A DNA stretch of 8,573 bases from assembly GCA_047638515.1 (NCBI GenBank), contig JBLIME010000112.1, forward strand, positions 1 to 8,573. The letters are read 5' to 3'. Positions 1-6,305 of this stretch are shown here, in pieces. A program made the translations under genes and the position numbers. Origin of the DNA: CANLBN01 sp047638515. Lineage in GTDB: Bacteria; Pseudomonadota; Gammaproteobacteria; Pseudomonadales; Cellvibrionaceae. The stretch's first letter is position 1; each line of letters opens with the position of its first letter. Under the pieces are notes generated by a model that saw only the letters and a list, made by a program, of their open reading frames with translations, ran no database searches and was not told where the DNA came from.

Positions 1-233
1 CTCCGTTGCTGTTGGCCAATGTTTTCCCTAGTGCTTTCTAGAATGCTTTCTCTAATGCCATTGTCCAATGTGGTTACTTATGTGGAAGTGATCAGTAGAA
101 GTGTTAGTATTGCGCACAAATGCTTAGATACAACCATAGACGTTAAGGCAGTGATTACACAATTGGCTTTGGGGGTTTTAGCGCCACTTTCACTTTATGT
201 GACTCGATGAATTAATAACAGGCTCTTTTAATT
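1..233. other. Non-coding or unrecognised stretch upstream of tolQ
   Basis: No recognisable gene is present. One plus frame is open from position 1 to a TGA at 208-210, only 23 bases before tolQ, but its translation is low-complexity (M/L/S/V-rich at the start) and does not resemble the tail of YbgC or RuvB, the usual upstream neighbours. The minus frame over the first ~70 bases is also open and hydrophilic. The left part is a degenerate 12-bp tandem repeat, listed separately. Any ybgC gene must lie outside the window or be missing. A tolQ promoter is not obvious here: A/T-rich hexamers occur around 188-218, but no clean -35/-10 pair. Confidence 0.5.
9..69. repeat. Degenerate 12-bp tandem repeat
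   Basis: Units at 9-20, 21-32, 33-44 and 45-56, plus a 13-base unit at 57-69, follow one another with a 12-base period. The units gctttctagaat (33-44) and gctttctctaat (45-56) match at 10 of 12 positions, and 21-32 matches 45-56 at 9 of 12. The two outer units end in the same ccaat. Because 12 is a multiple of 3, each strand can be read as a four-residue peptide repeat (MFSL-VLSR-MLSL on plus; IRES-ILES-TREN on minus). The array runs close to the window edge and may continue outside it. Confidence 0.55.
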
Positions 234-923
234 ATGCTTAAAGAAGAACAAACCTTATCTATTTGGTCGCTCGTGAGTCAGGCAGGTTTAGTTGTGCAAG
301 GTGTGATGTTACTGCTTTTGTTGGCCTCGGTTGTCTCTTGGGTAATGATCATTCAACGCGGTACCTTTCAACGCAAAGCAAAATCATCATTTAACGATTT
401 TGAAAAAACTTTCTGGTCGGGCGTCGATCTCACGCAGCTTTATCGACAGGGTAATAACAAAGCGAGCTTGGGGCAAGTATCAGGCATAGAAAATGTTTTT
501 AGAGCCGGCTTTAAAGAATTTACGCGCCTAAGGCAACAAGAAAAAATAGACGACGACACCGTTATGGTCAGCACGCAACGGGCTATGCGTGTTGCACTTG
601 CGCGTGAACAAGAACAATTAGAAGCGAGTTTGCCGTTTTTAGCGAGTGTCGCATCGGTGAGCCCTTATGTCGGTTTATTTGGTACGGTATGGGGCATTAT
701 GAATTCGTTTAGAGGCTTGGCGACTGCAGGGCAGGCGTCTCTAGCAACGGTCGCTCCGGGTATTTCTGAGGCCTTAATTGCAACGGCGATGGGTTTATTT
801 GCCGCTATTCCCGCTGTGCTTGCCTATAATCGTTACGCGGCACGTGCTGATGTCCTCGGCAGTAACTATGAGACTTTTGCAGAAGAATTAATGGCGATAT
901 TGCAGCGACAGCTACATCATTAA
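234..923 (+). CDS. tolQ: TolQ, inner-membrane proton-channel subunit of the Tol-Pal system
   Basis: TolQ belongs to the MotA/TolQ/ExbB proton-channel family. With TolR it forms the inner-membrane motor that uses the proton motive force to energise TolA during outer-membrane constriction at division. The 229-residue product has the expected length and three membrane segments: about 19-41, 134-158 and 172-195, with the large cytoplasmic loop between the first two. The channel helices carry the family signatures: GLFGTVWGIM around 147-156 with Thr151, and EALIATAMGLFAAIPAV around 179-194 with Thr184. These threonines match the conserved pore-lining positions. The ATG at 234 is preceded only by a weak Shine-Dalgarno match (acagg, 11 bases away). 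The gene is first in the tol cluster, but 110 bases separate it from tolR, which is more than usual. Confidence 0.97.
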   Translation: MLKEEQTLSIWSLVSQAGLVVQGVMLLLLLASVVSWVMIIQRGTFQRKAKSSFNDFEKTFWSGVDLTQLYRQGNNKASLGQVSGIENVFRAGFKEFTRLRQQEKIDDDTVMVSTQRAMRVALAREQEQLEASLPFLASVASVSPYVGLFGTVWGIMNSFRGLATAGQASLATVAPGISEALIATAMGLFAAIPAVLAYNRYAARADVLGSNYETFAEELMAILQRQLHH

Positions 924-948
924 AACAACTTATTTAAAAAGAGAGTGG

Positions 949-992
949 TTAATTGATGCATTGCTAACTTTAGCGTAGCAATAATTAATTGA
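949..992 (+). other. Stem-loop in the tolQ-tolR gap
   Basis: ATTGCTA (960-966) pairs perfectly with TAGCAAT (976-982) across a 9-base loop. A second arm, TTAATT at 949-954, can pair with AATTAA at 983-988, leaving a 5-base bulge. Alternatively GCTA (963-966) can pair with the nearer TAGC (971-974). The same region carries an 8-base direct repeat, TTAATTGA, at 949-956 and 985-992. There is no T tract after the stem, so this is not a standard intrinsic terminator. It could be an RNA-processing or regulatory element between tolQ and tolR; the role is inference. Confidence 0.45.
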
Positions 993-1017
993 CTGGTCAT
1001 TTGAATGTTTATAAATT
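989..1017 (+). promoter_or_regulatory. Possible internal promoter before tolR
   Basis: TTGACT at 989-994 matches five of six -35 consensus bases. It is followed 17 bases later by TAAATT (1012-1017), a 4/6 -10 match, or 15 bases later by TATAAA (1010-1015), a 5/6 match with short spacing. AT-rich DNA gives such pairs easily, so this is only a candidate. It would supply tolR-tolA-tolB separately from tolQ. Confidence 0.25.
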
Positions 1018-1033
1018 ATGAGTCAAATTGGTT

Positions 1034-1471
1034 ATGTCGTATAACATGTCTCCAAATAAGAAAATGAAAAAAAAGCCAATGGCAGAAATCAATGTTGTAC
1101 CTTACATTGATGTGATGTTGGTATTGTTAGTTATCTTTATGGTGACAGCACCGCTATTAAATCAGGGCGTGAAAGTTGATCTGCCCCAAGCCGCCTCAGC
1201 GCCTATCGATAATGCCGACCTAGAGCCCTTGATTGTCTCTATAAAGGCCGATGGCAGTTACTTTGTTAAACTTGGCAAAGACGAAGAGCTTGCTAAGCCC
1301 CTAGACTTGATAGCCGGACAAGTTGCCAAGATCGTCAAACTGAAACCGGAGACACAAATATTAGTATGGGGTGACACCAGTGTCGCTTATGGCAAGGTCG
1401 TTGATCTAATGTCTCGCCTCACCCAAGCCGGTGCTCAGTCGGTAGGGCTTGTTACCGAGCCGCCGCGCTAA
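1034..1471 (+). CDS. tolR: TolR, ExbD/TolR-family stator subunit of the Tol-Pal system
   Basis: TolR is a single-pass inner-membrane protein. It pairs with TolQ to form the proton channel and has a periplasmic domain. The 145-residue product has a short basic cytoplasmic N-terminus (KKMKKKP at 9-15), then the family motif EINVVPYIDVMLVLLVIFM (18-36). The transmembrane helix is about 22-40, with Asp26 at the position of the essential protonatable aspartate. The DLPQA after the helix is also typical. I chose the ATG at 1034. An upstream in-frame TTG at 1028 and a downstream ATG at 1046 are possible, and none has a good Shine-Dalgarno sequence. tolA begins one base after the stop codon, so translation of the two is probably coupled. 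Confidence 0.96.
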   Translation: MSYNMSPNKKMKKKPMAEINVVPYIDVMLVLLVIFMVTAPLLNQGVKVDLPQAASAPIDNADLEPLIVSIKADGSYFVKLGKDEELAKPLDLIAGQVAKIVKLKPETQILVWGDTSVAYGKVVDLMSRLTQAGAQSVGLVTEPPR

Positions 1472-1472
1472 T

Positions 1473-2303
1473 ATGGGTATAGTCGCTTATTTACCCGCAA
1501 CTATTGTTAGCTTGTTGCTGCACGCCCTAGTCATTGTTTTTGTCTTTAAAGGTTGGGGTGCCTCTGCGCCGCCAACAATGATGGAGCGCCCCGCTTTTAT
1601 TAAGGCGACACTTGTCGATCTGAAAACTCAAGGTGAAAAAAGCGCACCTAAATCGACGGCCAAACCAAAAGCCGTTCCCAAGAAAGTGAATCTAGAAAAA
1701 AAACGTCAAGACGCGGCAAAGAAGCAAGCGGCAAAAAGTCAACAGCTCGCTAAAAAAGAAGCCGACGCGAAGTCGAAGCAAGATAAGATCAAAAAACAAA
1801 AATTAGCTAAAGAAAAAGCACGCGTGGCTGAACAAGCCAAGATGCAAGCGCGGCGAGACAAGCAGCGTAAAGAGGCACAAGCACAAACGACCAGAGAGAC
1901 ACTCGAGAAGCAGCGTTTTCAGGAAAATCTTGAGCGCGAGCGAGCGCGGCTAAAAGCCGAGCAACAAGCAGAGCTCGCAGCGGTGCAGCTCGAAGCAGAT
2001 AACATCGCGGCCTTGTCTTATGCCGATGCTATTCGTCGCCGAGTTGAAGAAAACTGGAGTCGGCCCGCCTCTGCGCGTAATGGCATGAAAGTCGACCTGC
2101 GCATACAATTGGTGCCCACGGGAACTATTGTCAATGTTGTGGTACTGACCAGTAGCGGTAACGCAGCCTTTGATCGGTCGGCGATTCGTGCGGTTGATCG
2201 AATCGGTCAGTTTCCTGAAATTAAAACAATGCCATCGCGTATCTTTGAGCGCGAATTTAGGCAATTCACATTACTCTTTCAACCACAGGATTTAAGACAG
2301 TGA
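1473..2303 (+). CDS. tolA: TolA, envelope-spanning protein linking the TolQR motor to TolB/Pal
   Basis: TolA is anchored in the inner membrane, crosses the periplasm with a long helix and contacts TolB/Pal through its C-terminal domain. The 276-residue product has all three domains. The membrane helix at about 7-26 carries the SxxxH motif (Ser13, His17) used in TonB and TolA to couple to the motor. A K/A/Q/E-rich helical domain spans about 70-175, and a globular domain III about 180-276. Domain III contains RPASARNGM, a SSG turn and AFDRSAIRAV, as in pseudomonad TolA, and lacks the cysteine pair of enterobacterial TolA. The protein is short compared with E. coli TolA (421 residues), mostly through a shorter helical domain. 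The ATG at 1473, one base after tolR, was preferred over an in-frame TTG at 1449 inside tolR because it gives a short N-terminus before the anchor. Confidence 0.95.
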   Translation: MGIVAYLPATIVSLLLHALVIVFVFKGWGASAPPTMMERPAFIKATLVDLKTQGEKSAPKSTAKPKAVPKKVNLEKKRQDAAKKQAAKSQQLAKKEADAKSKQDKIKKQKLAKEKARVAEQAKMQARRDKQRKEAQAQTTRETLEKQRFQENLERERARLKAEQQAELAAVQLEADNIAALSYADAIRRRVEENWSRPASARNGMKVDLRIQLVPTGTIVNVVVLTSSGNAAFDRSAIRAVDRIGQFPEIKTMPSRIFEREFRQFTLLFQPQDLRQ

Positions 2304-3592
2304 GATTTTTCGTCACCTTCGTATTTGTATTTTTTGGCATCACTTGTAGCTTAGTCACTCGCGCCGAGTTAGTCATTCCCATTATTGAAGGTGTCGATAA
2401 TCCAACGGTTGTTAGCGTTGTGCCTTTTGGCTTCAGCGGCTCCCAAGCATTGTCTGAAAACATAGGCTCAATTATATCGACAGATCTTGAGCGCAGTGGA
2501 CAATTTAAAACCATTGCGCCCGCAGATATGTTGTCTTTACCCATTAGTCAGCAAGACGTGGTGTACCGCGACTGGCGACTATTAGGTAGTGAATACCTAG
2601 TCATCGGTAATGTCAGTGAAATCCCTACAGGCTATCAAGCCAACTACTCACTGTTTGATGTGATTAGTCAAAAAATTATTCTCAATAATTTTCAGGTAAG
2701 TGTCGGCCCCGATGCTCTACGTCAGCTCGCTCATCACGTAAGCGATAAAGTCTACGAGTCAATTACTGGTATTCGCGGTGTGTTTTCTACACAGATTATT
2801 TACGTCAAAGAAATTAAGCGCAGACAATATCAACTAATTTTAGCCGATATGGACGGTGCCCGCGAACAGGTGTTACTGCGCTCAAATGAGCCTTTGTTGT
2901 CGCCTTCGTGGTCACCCGATGGCAAGTTTGTTGTTTATGTTTCTTTCGAGACCAGTCGCCCAGCCATATTTATGCAAGAACTTGCGACGGGCAAGCGCAC
3001 CCAGCTAACTAATTTTCGCGGTTTAAATGGTGCGCCTGCATGGTCCCCCGATGGTCGTAGTCTAGCCTTAGTACTTTCAAAAGATGGTAATCCAGAGATT
3101 TACACGCTCGATATCGCCAGTCAGCGATTTACGCGGATTACCAATCACTTTGGTATTGACACCGAGCCCAATTGGTCTGCCGATGGCAAAGCCGTGATGT
3201 TTACCTCAAATCGAGGCGGGAAACCGCAGATTTACCAAATAACGCTTGCTAGTAAGCGGGTAGAGCGTCTAACTTTCGAGGGAGATTACAACGCAAAACC
3301 GCAGGTAACTCCAGACGGTAAAGGCTTAGTGATGGTGCATCGCTACGACGGTGTATTCCACATTGCAGTTCAAAATTTAGCAACGGGTAATGTTCGTGTA
3401 TTAACGCAGACCAATTTGGACGAGTCACCGACGCTAGCGCCCAATGGGGCAATTTTGCTCTATGCGACTAAAGATAATAAACAAGGTATTTTAGCGGGTG
3501 TATCTCTGGATGCGGGTGTTAAATATAAGTTGCCGGCTAAGTCGGGTGATGTTCGAGAGCCCGCATGGTCGCCTTTTTTGACGCAACCTTAG
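2300..3592 (+). CDS. tolB: TolB, periplasmic beta-propeller of the Tol-Pal system
   Basis: TolB is a soluble periplasmic protein that binds Pal through its propeller and TolA through its N-terminal segment. The 430-residue product starts with a signal peptide (1-22), probably cut after TRA. The mature N-terminus, ELVIPI, corresponds to the TolA-contacting strand. An N-terminal alpha/beta domain (about 23-160) is followed by six propeller blades with WD40-like/PD40 motifs: SWSPDGK, AWSPDGR, NWSADGK, a degenerate QVTPDGK and LAPNGA, and a final AWSP. The start is GTG at 2300, overlapping the tolA stop (gtga), with an AGGA nine bases upstream inside tolA. This four-base overlap implies translational coupling. 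The cysteine in the signal peptide does not sit in a proper lipobox. A 340-base gap then precedes pal. Confidence 0.97.
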   Translation: MRFFVTFVFVFFGITCSLVTRAELVIPIIEGVDNPTVVSVVPFGFSGSQALSENIGSIISTDLERSGQFKTIAPADMLSLPISQQDVVYRDWRLLGSEYLVIGNVSEIPTGYQANYSLFDVISQKIILNNFQVSVGPDALRQLAHHVSDKVYESITGIRGVFSTQIIYVKEIKRRQYQLILADMDGAREQVLLRSNEPLLSPSWSPDGKFVVYVSFETSRPAIFMQELATGKRTQLTNFRGLNGAPAWSPDGRSLALVLSKDGNPEIYTLDIASQRFTRITNHFGIDTEPNWSADGKAVMFTSNRGGKPQIYQITLASKRVERLTFEGDYNAKPQVTPDGKGLVMVHRYDGVFHIAVQNLATGNVRVLTQTNLDESPTLAPNGAILLYATKDNKQGILAGVSLDAGVKYKLPAKSGDVREPAWSPFLTQP

Positions 3593-3639
3593 TGGCTGTG
3601 GGTGAACGTGGGCAAAGATCGATAATATAGTTACGAAAA

Positions 3640-3675
3640 AGCTAGCGATGAGCTAGCTAGTTACTATATAACTAG
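3640..3675. other. Two adjacent, overlapping stem-loops after tolB
   Basis: AGCTAGC (3640-3646) pairs with GCTAGCT (3652-3658) around a five-base loop. CTAGTTA (3657-3663) pairs with TAACTAG (3669-3675) around another five-base loop. They share two bases, so they are nearly but not fully mutually exclusive. Read on the minus strand, the first stem is followed by TTTTT (plus AAAAA at 3636-3640), which resembles a weak terminator against antisense transcription. On the plus strand no T run follows the first stem, and only GTTTGTT follows the second. Confidence 0.4.
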
Positions 3676-3740
3676 GTTTGTTAAAGAGTGGTTGTTTATA
3701 GATCCTTATTAATAGTTGAACACAACGATGAGAACTACGG

Positions 3741-3762
3741 TATCGCTAACTAGTAGCGGATA
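3741..3762. other. Imperfect stem-loop in the tolB-pal gap
   Basis: TATCGCTA (3741-3748) pairs with TAGCGGATA (3754-3762), with one bulged G, around the loop ACTAG. The CGCTA/TAGCG core recurs in the inverted repeat at 3825-3846 (CCGCTA and TAGCGG, 10-base loop) just before the pal promoter. No function can be assigned from sequence alone. Confidence 0.35.
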
Positions 3763-3849
3763 TTGCACACTAAATATCAACAAAAAATACAGTTTTTTCC
3801 AGCAGATACGTTTTTTTTTCGTCTCCGCTAGAGCTAATAATAGCGGGTG

Positions 3850-3858
3850 TGCTATGAT
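3850..3858 (+). promoter_or_regulatory. Extended -10 promoter for pal
   Basis: TGCTATGAT is a good extended -10 (TGn plus TATGAT, 5/6 match), 75 bases before the pal start. No strong -35 lies 16-18 bases upstream; that space is occupied by the CCGCTA/TAGCGG inverted repeat at 3825-3846, which could bind a regulator. An extended -10 can work without a good -35. This supports separate transcription of pal-cpoB. Confidence 0.5.
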
Positions 3859-3932
3859 ATTTTTACAATAGCATTATTAAATGCTTAATTTTTTACTGAT
3901 AATAACTTAAAAACAAGTCAACGGAGACAGTC

Positions 3933-4424
3933 ATGTTAAGTAAGACCATCAAACTAGGTTTTTCCTTTTTATTAGCCACAATATTCTTAGCCGGTTGTGC
4001 GAGTACTTCTCAGCCCACAACTACGGATTCATCAACAACATCAGGAACAACCGCCTCTAGCGCTACTGGCTCGACCACTCAGGCCTCAGCAGGCCAGCAA
4101 GAAACTGAGCTAGGCAATGTTTTTTACTTTGAGTTTGATCAGGCAACCTTAACTGCAGCAACACGGGCGCTTCTCATCGCACACGCTGCTGATTTAAAAA
4201 CCTATCCACGTAATATTCGTCTAGAAGGTCATGCAGACGAGCGCGGAACACGTGAATACAACATGGCACTTGGAGAGCGTCGCGCAATGGCCGTTCGCGA
4301 TTATTTTCGCGCTGAAGGTGTAACCACGCCAATCGAAGTTGTCAGTTATGGTGAAGAGCAGCCAGCAAGCTCCGGTGGTTTTGAAGCGGCATGGTCACTA
4401 GATCGTCGCGTCGAAATTAAGTAG
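3933..4424 (+). CDS. pal: Pal, peptidoglycan-associated outer-membrane lipoprotein
   Basis: Pal is anchored in the outer membrane by a lipidated N-terminal cysteine. It binds the diaminopimelate of peptidoglycan through an OmpA-like domain and is released from TolB by TolA at the division site. The 163-residue precursor has a short signal with the lipobox LAGC and lipidated Cys22. Ala at +2 does not signal inner-membrane retention. A Ser/Thr-rich flexible linker covers about 23-58 and the OmpA-C domain about 61-163. Key motifs are FYFEFDQATL, EGHADERGTREYN and LGERRAMAVRDY, then SYGEEQPA and the terminal DRRVEI. These contain the aspartate and arginine that bind peptidoglycan in the family. 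The ATG has a GGAG six bases upstream. cpoB follows after 41 bases. Confidence 0.97.
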   Translation: MLSKTIKLGFSFLLATIFLAGCASTSQPTTTDSSTTSGTTASSATGSTTQASAGQQETELGNVFYFEFDQATLTAATRALLIAHAADLKTYPRNIRLEGHADERGTREYNMALGERRAMAVRDYFRAEGVTTPIEVVSYGEEQPASSGGFEAAWSLDRRVEIK

Positions 4425-4465
4425 TCACTAATTAAGTCTGCATATATTACACATATAGAGCCACG

Positions 4466-5434
4466 ATGAAACTATATACTCCTGTTACCGCAGCCAAAAT
4501 GGCTGCGGTCGTTGTTTTGGGCGCCCACCTCGCAATTGTCAGCTTGCTGTATCCGTCCTCGGCATTGTCACAAGCAACCGTAAGAGATTCATCCCCCGTC
4601 ACATCCGATACCGCAATACCAGCCTCTTCAAGCCAATCTGCAGTGTCGAGTGGAGCATTGACCTCAAGAGTTATTTCGTCGTCTAGTAACGCTGTGGTAG
4701 AGACGCAGCTTGGCCTTACTCCACCACCGCTTAATGCGCCCAATACGGCCTATCAAATACAACAGTTACAACGGGAGATTTCCGAGTTACGTGGTTTAGT
4801 CGAGGAGCAAGCCTTTAATTTAGAGCGACTCAAGCAACAGCGCCTAGACGATTATCTTGATTTAGACAAACGCCTAAGTGCAGTGAATCAAGCTGATGTT
4901 GCAACTGTTCAAACACCAACAACTCTAAATTCTAGCCTTCGAAACCCCACTGATCAAAACAGCAATACTCTAAACACCGCTGTTCAAAACAATACATCCA
5001 ACCCATCTCCAGCCGTCACCGGGATGTCGGGTGGTTTGTCAACGTCGGTTAGCTCTAACGCCGAAGAAGATAAAAAATTGTACCGTAAAGCTATTGATCA
5101 GCTGCTTAATAAGCAAGATTATAGCGGTGCCCAAACAAGTTTTAGCCAATATTTAGCTAGTTACCCTACGGGAGTTTATGTACCCAATGTTTATTATTGG
5201 CAAGGTCAAATTTATTTAACTGAAAATAACAACACTGCGGCTGAAAAAGCATTCACTAGTTTAGTGAGTCAGTACCGCGATCATCAGAAAGCACCTGACG
5301 CAAAATACAAGCTAGCGACTATTTATTTTGATCAGGGTAAAAAAGCCGAGGCAAAAAAATTATTAAATGAAGTGGTTGCAAGTGACACCGACGCCTCGCG
5401 CCTCGCCAAATCTTTTTTGGCCAATCAATACTAG
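4466..5434 (+). CDS. cpoB: CpoB (YbgF), periplasmic coordinator of Tol-Pal and septal peptidoglycan synthesis
   Basis: In E. coli CpoB binds TolA and the PBP1B-LpoB complex and coordinates outer-membrane constriction with septal wall synthesis. The 322-residue product starts with a signal peptide (hydrophobic about 13-34, cut near SALSQA at 37). A Ser/Pro/Thr-rich stretch and a coiled-coil segment at about 94-142 (IQQLQREISELRGLVEEQ onward) follow; the coiled coil is the trimerisation region. A long Asn/Thr/Ser-rich linker (about 146-198) precedes C-terminal TPR repeats (about 203-320; LYRKAIDQLL, YYWQGQIYL, APDAKYKLATIY). This domain order is diagnostic. It is longer than E. coli CpoB (263 residues), mainly because of the linker. 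The ATG has a weak GAG five bases upstream. The strong hairpin at 4487-4509 lies inside codons 8-15. The stop codon is part of a 12-base direct repeat. Confidence 0.92.
   Translation: MKLYTPVTAAKMAAVVVLGAHLAIVSLLYPSSALSQATVRDSSPVTSDTAIPASSSQSAVSSGALTSRVISSSSNAVVETQLGLTPPPLNAPNTAYQIQQLQREISELRGLVEEQAFNLERLKQQRLDDYLDLDKRLSAVNQADVATVQTPTTLNSSLRNPTDQNSNTLNTAVQNNTSNPSPAVTGMSGGLSTSVSSNAEEDKKLYRKAIDQLLNKQDYSGAQTSFSQYLASYPTGVYVPNVYYWQGQIYLTENNNTAAEKAFTSLVSQYRDHQKAPDAKYKLATIYFDQGKKAEAKKLLNEVVASDTDASRLAKSFLANQY
4487..4509 (+). promoter_or_regulatory. Strong hairpin in the first codons of cpoB
   Basis: ACCGCAGCCA (4487-4496) is a perfect 10-base inverted repeat of TGGCTGCGGT (4500-4509) with an AAA loop, seven of ten pairs being G-C. 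It begins 21 bases after the cpoB A of ATG, within reach of an initiating ribosome. There is no T tract, so it is not an intrinsic terminator. A stable structure here could lower or time cpoB translation relative to pal; that role is inference. Confidence 0.55.
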
Positions 5435-5455
5435 TCAGAAAACACTAGTCAGAAA
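5430..5455. repeat. 12-base direct repeat spanning the cpoB stop codon
   Basis: ACTAGTCAGAAA occurs at 5430-5441 and again at 5444-5455 with two bases between. The first copy contains the cpoB stop TAG (5432-5434). This looks like a small tandem duplication just after the gene end. Confidence 0.7.
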
Positions 5456-5512
5456 CATAGGCTCCGCTGATATCTAATTGCGGCTTGTCCTTTCTTTGAG
5501 CTTTTGATTCGT

Positions 5513-5518
5513 TATAAT
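5513..5518 (+). promoter_or_regulatory. -10 element for queE
   Basis: TATAAT is a perfect -10 hexamer 45 bases before the queE ATG. No good -35 is spaced correctly: TTTCTT at 5491-5496 with 16 bases is the nearest. It suggests queE can be transcribed independently of cpoB. No preQ1 riboswitch-like structure was seen between cpoB and queE. Confidence 0.45.
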
Positions 5519-5562
5519 AGCGCCAAATATTCAAGTTTATTCCTCTCGAGTTAGTTTAATCC

Positions 5563-6213
5563 ATGATTGTTGATTCTCTCCGTATTACAGAGATTTTTTT
5601 ATCCGTTCAAGGTGAGGCCGCAAGCGTGGGCTATCCCACGGTGTTCGTGCGTCTTACCGGCTGTCCATTGCGCTGTCACTACTGTGACTCGGAGTATGCT
5701 TTTTATGGTGGCGACAAACATCAGATAGACGCGATTGTCCAGCAAGTTAAAGATTATCGCACACTTCATGTTTGTGTAACGGGGGGCGAGCCCCTAGCTC
5801 AGCCGGGTTGCTTAAAGTTAATGTCTGATCTTTGTGATCTAGGCCTGCAGGTATCCATAGAGACAAGTGGTGCCATGCCCATAGGCGATATCGATAAGCG
5901 TGTGAGTATTGTGATGGATCTTAAAACGCCAGCTTCTGGAGAAGTATCGCGTAATCTCTACGAAAATATTGCGCAGCTAGCGCCTAAAGATCAAATTAAA
6001 TTTGTTATCTGCGATCGCCAAGATTACGAATGGGCTGTTTTTAAGTTAGATGAATACAATCTAGTTAAACAAGTAGGCCACGTTTTCTTCTCGCCATCAT
6101 TCGAACAGGTGACGCCCGTGACCTTGGCCGACTGGATTATTGAGGGCAGATTACAAGTTCGACTGCAAACGCAGCTCCACAAGGCGTTATGGGGCGATAA
6201 GCCTGGGGTCTGA
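5563..6213 (+). CDS. queE: QueE, 7-carboxy-7-deazaguanine synthase (radical SAM)
   Basis: QueE converts 6-carboxy-5,6,7,8-tetrahydropterin to 7-carboxy-7-deazaguanine in the cytoplasm, using S-adenosylmethionine, Mg2+ and a [4Fe-4S] cluster, in the pathway to queuosine in tRNA. The 216-residue product carries the substrate-binding opening ITEIFLSVQGEA with VFVRLTGCPL. The cluster motif CxxxCxxC is at Cys34, Cys38 and Cys41 (CPLRCHYC). The SAM-binding VTGGEPL (72-78), the IETSG motif near 99-103 and MDLKTPASGE follow, and the family C-terminus QLHKALWGDKPGV closes it. It is full length. The ATG at 5563 has no strong Shine-Dalgarno sequence, but the motif begins at once after it. A perfect six-base stem with an AGA loop (6218-6232) lies just past the stop, without a T tract. 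Next to queC, it supplies QueC's substrate. Confidence 0.96.
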   Translation: MIVDSLRITEIFLSVQGEAASVGYPTVFVRLTGCPLRCHYCDSEYAFYGGDKHQIDAIVQQVKDYRTLHVCVTGGEPLAQPGCLKLMSDLCDLGLQVSIETSGAMPIGDIDKRVSIVMDLKTPASGEVSRNLYENIAQLAPKDQIKFVICDRQDYEWAVFKLDEYNLVKQVGHVFFSPSFEQVTPVTLADWIIEGRLQVRLQTQLHKALWGDKPGV

Positions 6214-6305
6214 TCGCTAGACTAGAAGTCTATCAACCTATAGCAGCGCTGATAAGGCTGGTTTACCAATAATATTTCATCTAAACAATATGCATAGGAG
6301 CATCA

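Larger units (their letters stand above)
3593..3932. other. 340-base tolB-pal intergenic region
   Basis: No ORF of note lies here on either strand. The region holds four inverted repeats built around related TAGC/GCTA cores (3640-3658, 3657-3675, 3741-3762, 3825-3846), a run of nine T at 3811-3819, and a promoter-like extended -10 at 3850-3858. No clean stem followed by a T tract is present on the plus strand, so the end of the tolQRAB transcript is not defined by an obvious intrinsic terminator. In many relatives tolB and pal are much closer together. Confidence 0.6.

Noticed and set aside
19..210. A 63-codon plus frame ending 23 bases before tolQ, which could be taken as a small operon gene or the tail of ybgC.
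   Set aside because: Its start lies in the 12-bp repeat, there is no Shine-Dalgarno sequence, and no thioesterase-like sequence is visible.
2300..2365. A cysteine in the TolB signal peptide suggesting a lipoprotein.
   Set aside because: The preceding residues (GIT) do not form a lipobox, and a normal cleavage site after TRA fits TolB.
1950..2544. Minus-strand open frames opposite tolA and tolB.
   Set aside because: They are shadows of well-supported plus-strand genes with recognisable domains.
3249..3452. Minus-strand open frame opposite the tolB propeller.
   Set aside because: Shadow of tolB; no start signal.
4447..4743. A 98-codon minus-strand frame over the start of cpoB.
   Set aside because: It is opposite the cpoB signal peptide and linker, and its sequence has no family features.
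5435..5562. A possible preQ1 riboswitch before the queuosine gene queE.
   Set aside because: No preQ1-type stem with its A-rich tail could be drawn; only a -10 element is seen.
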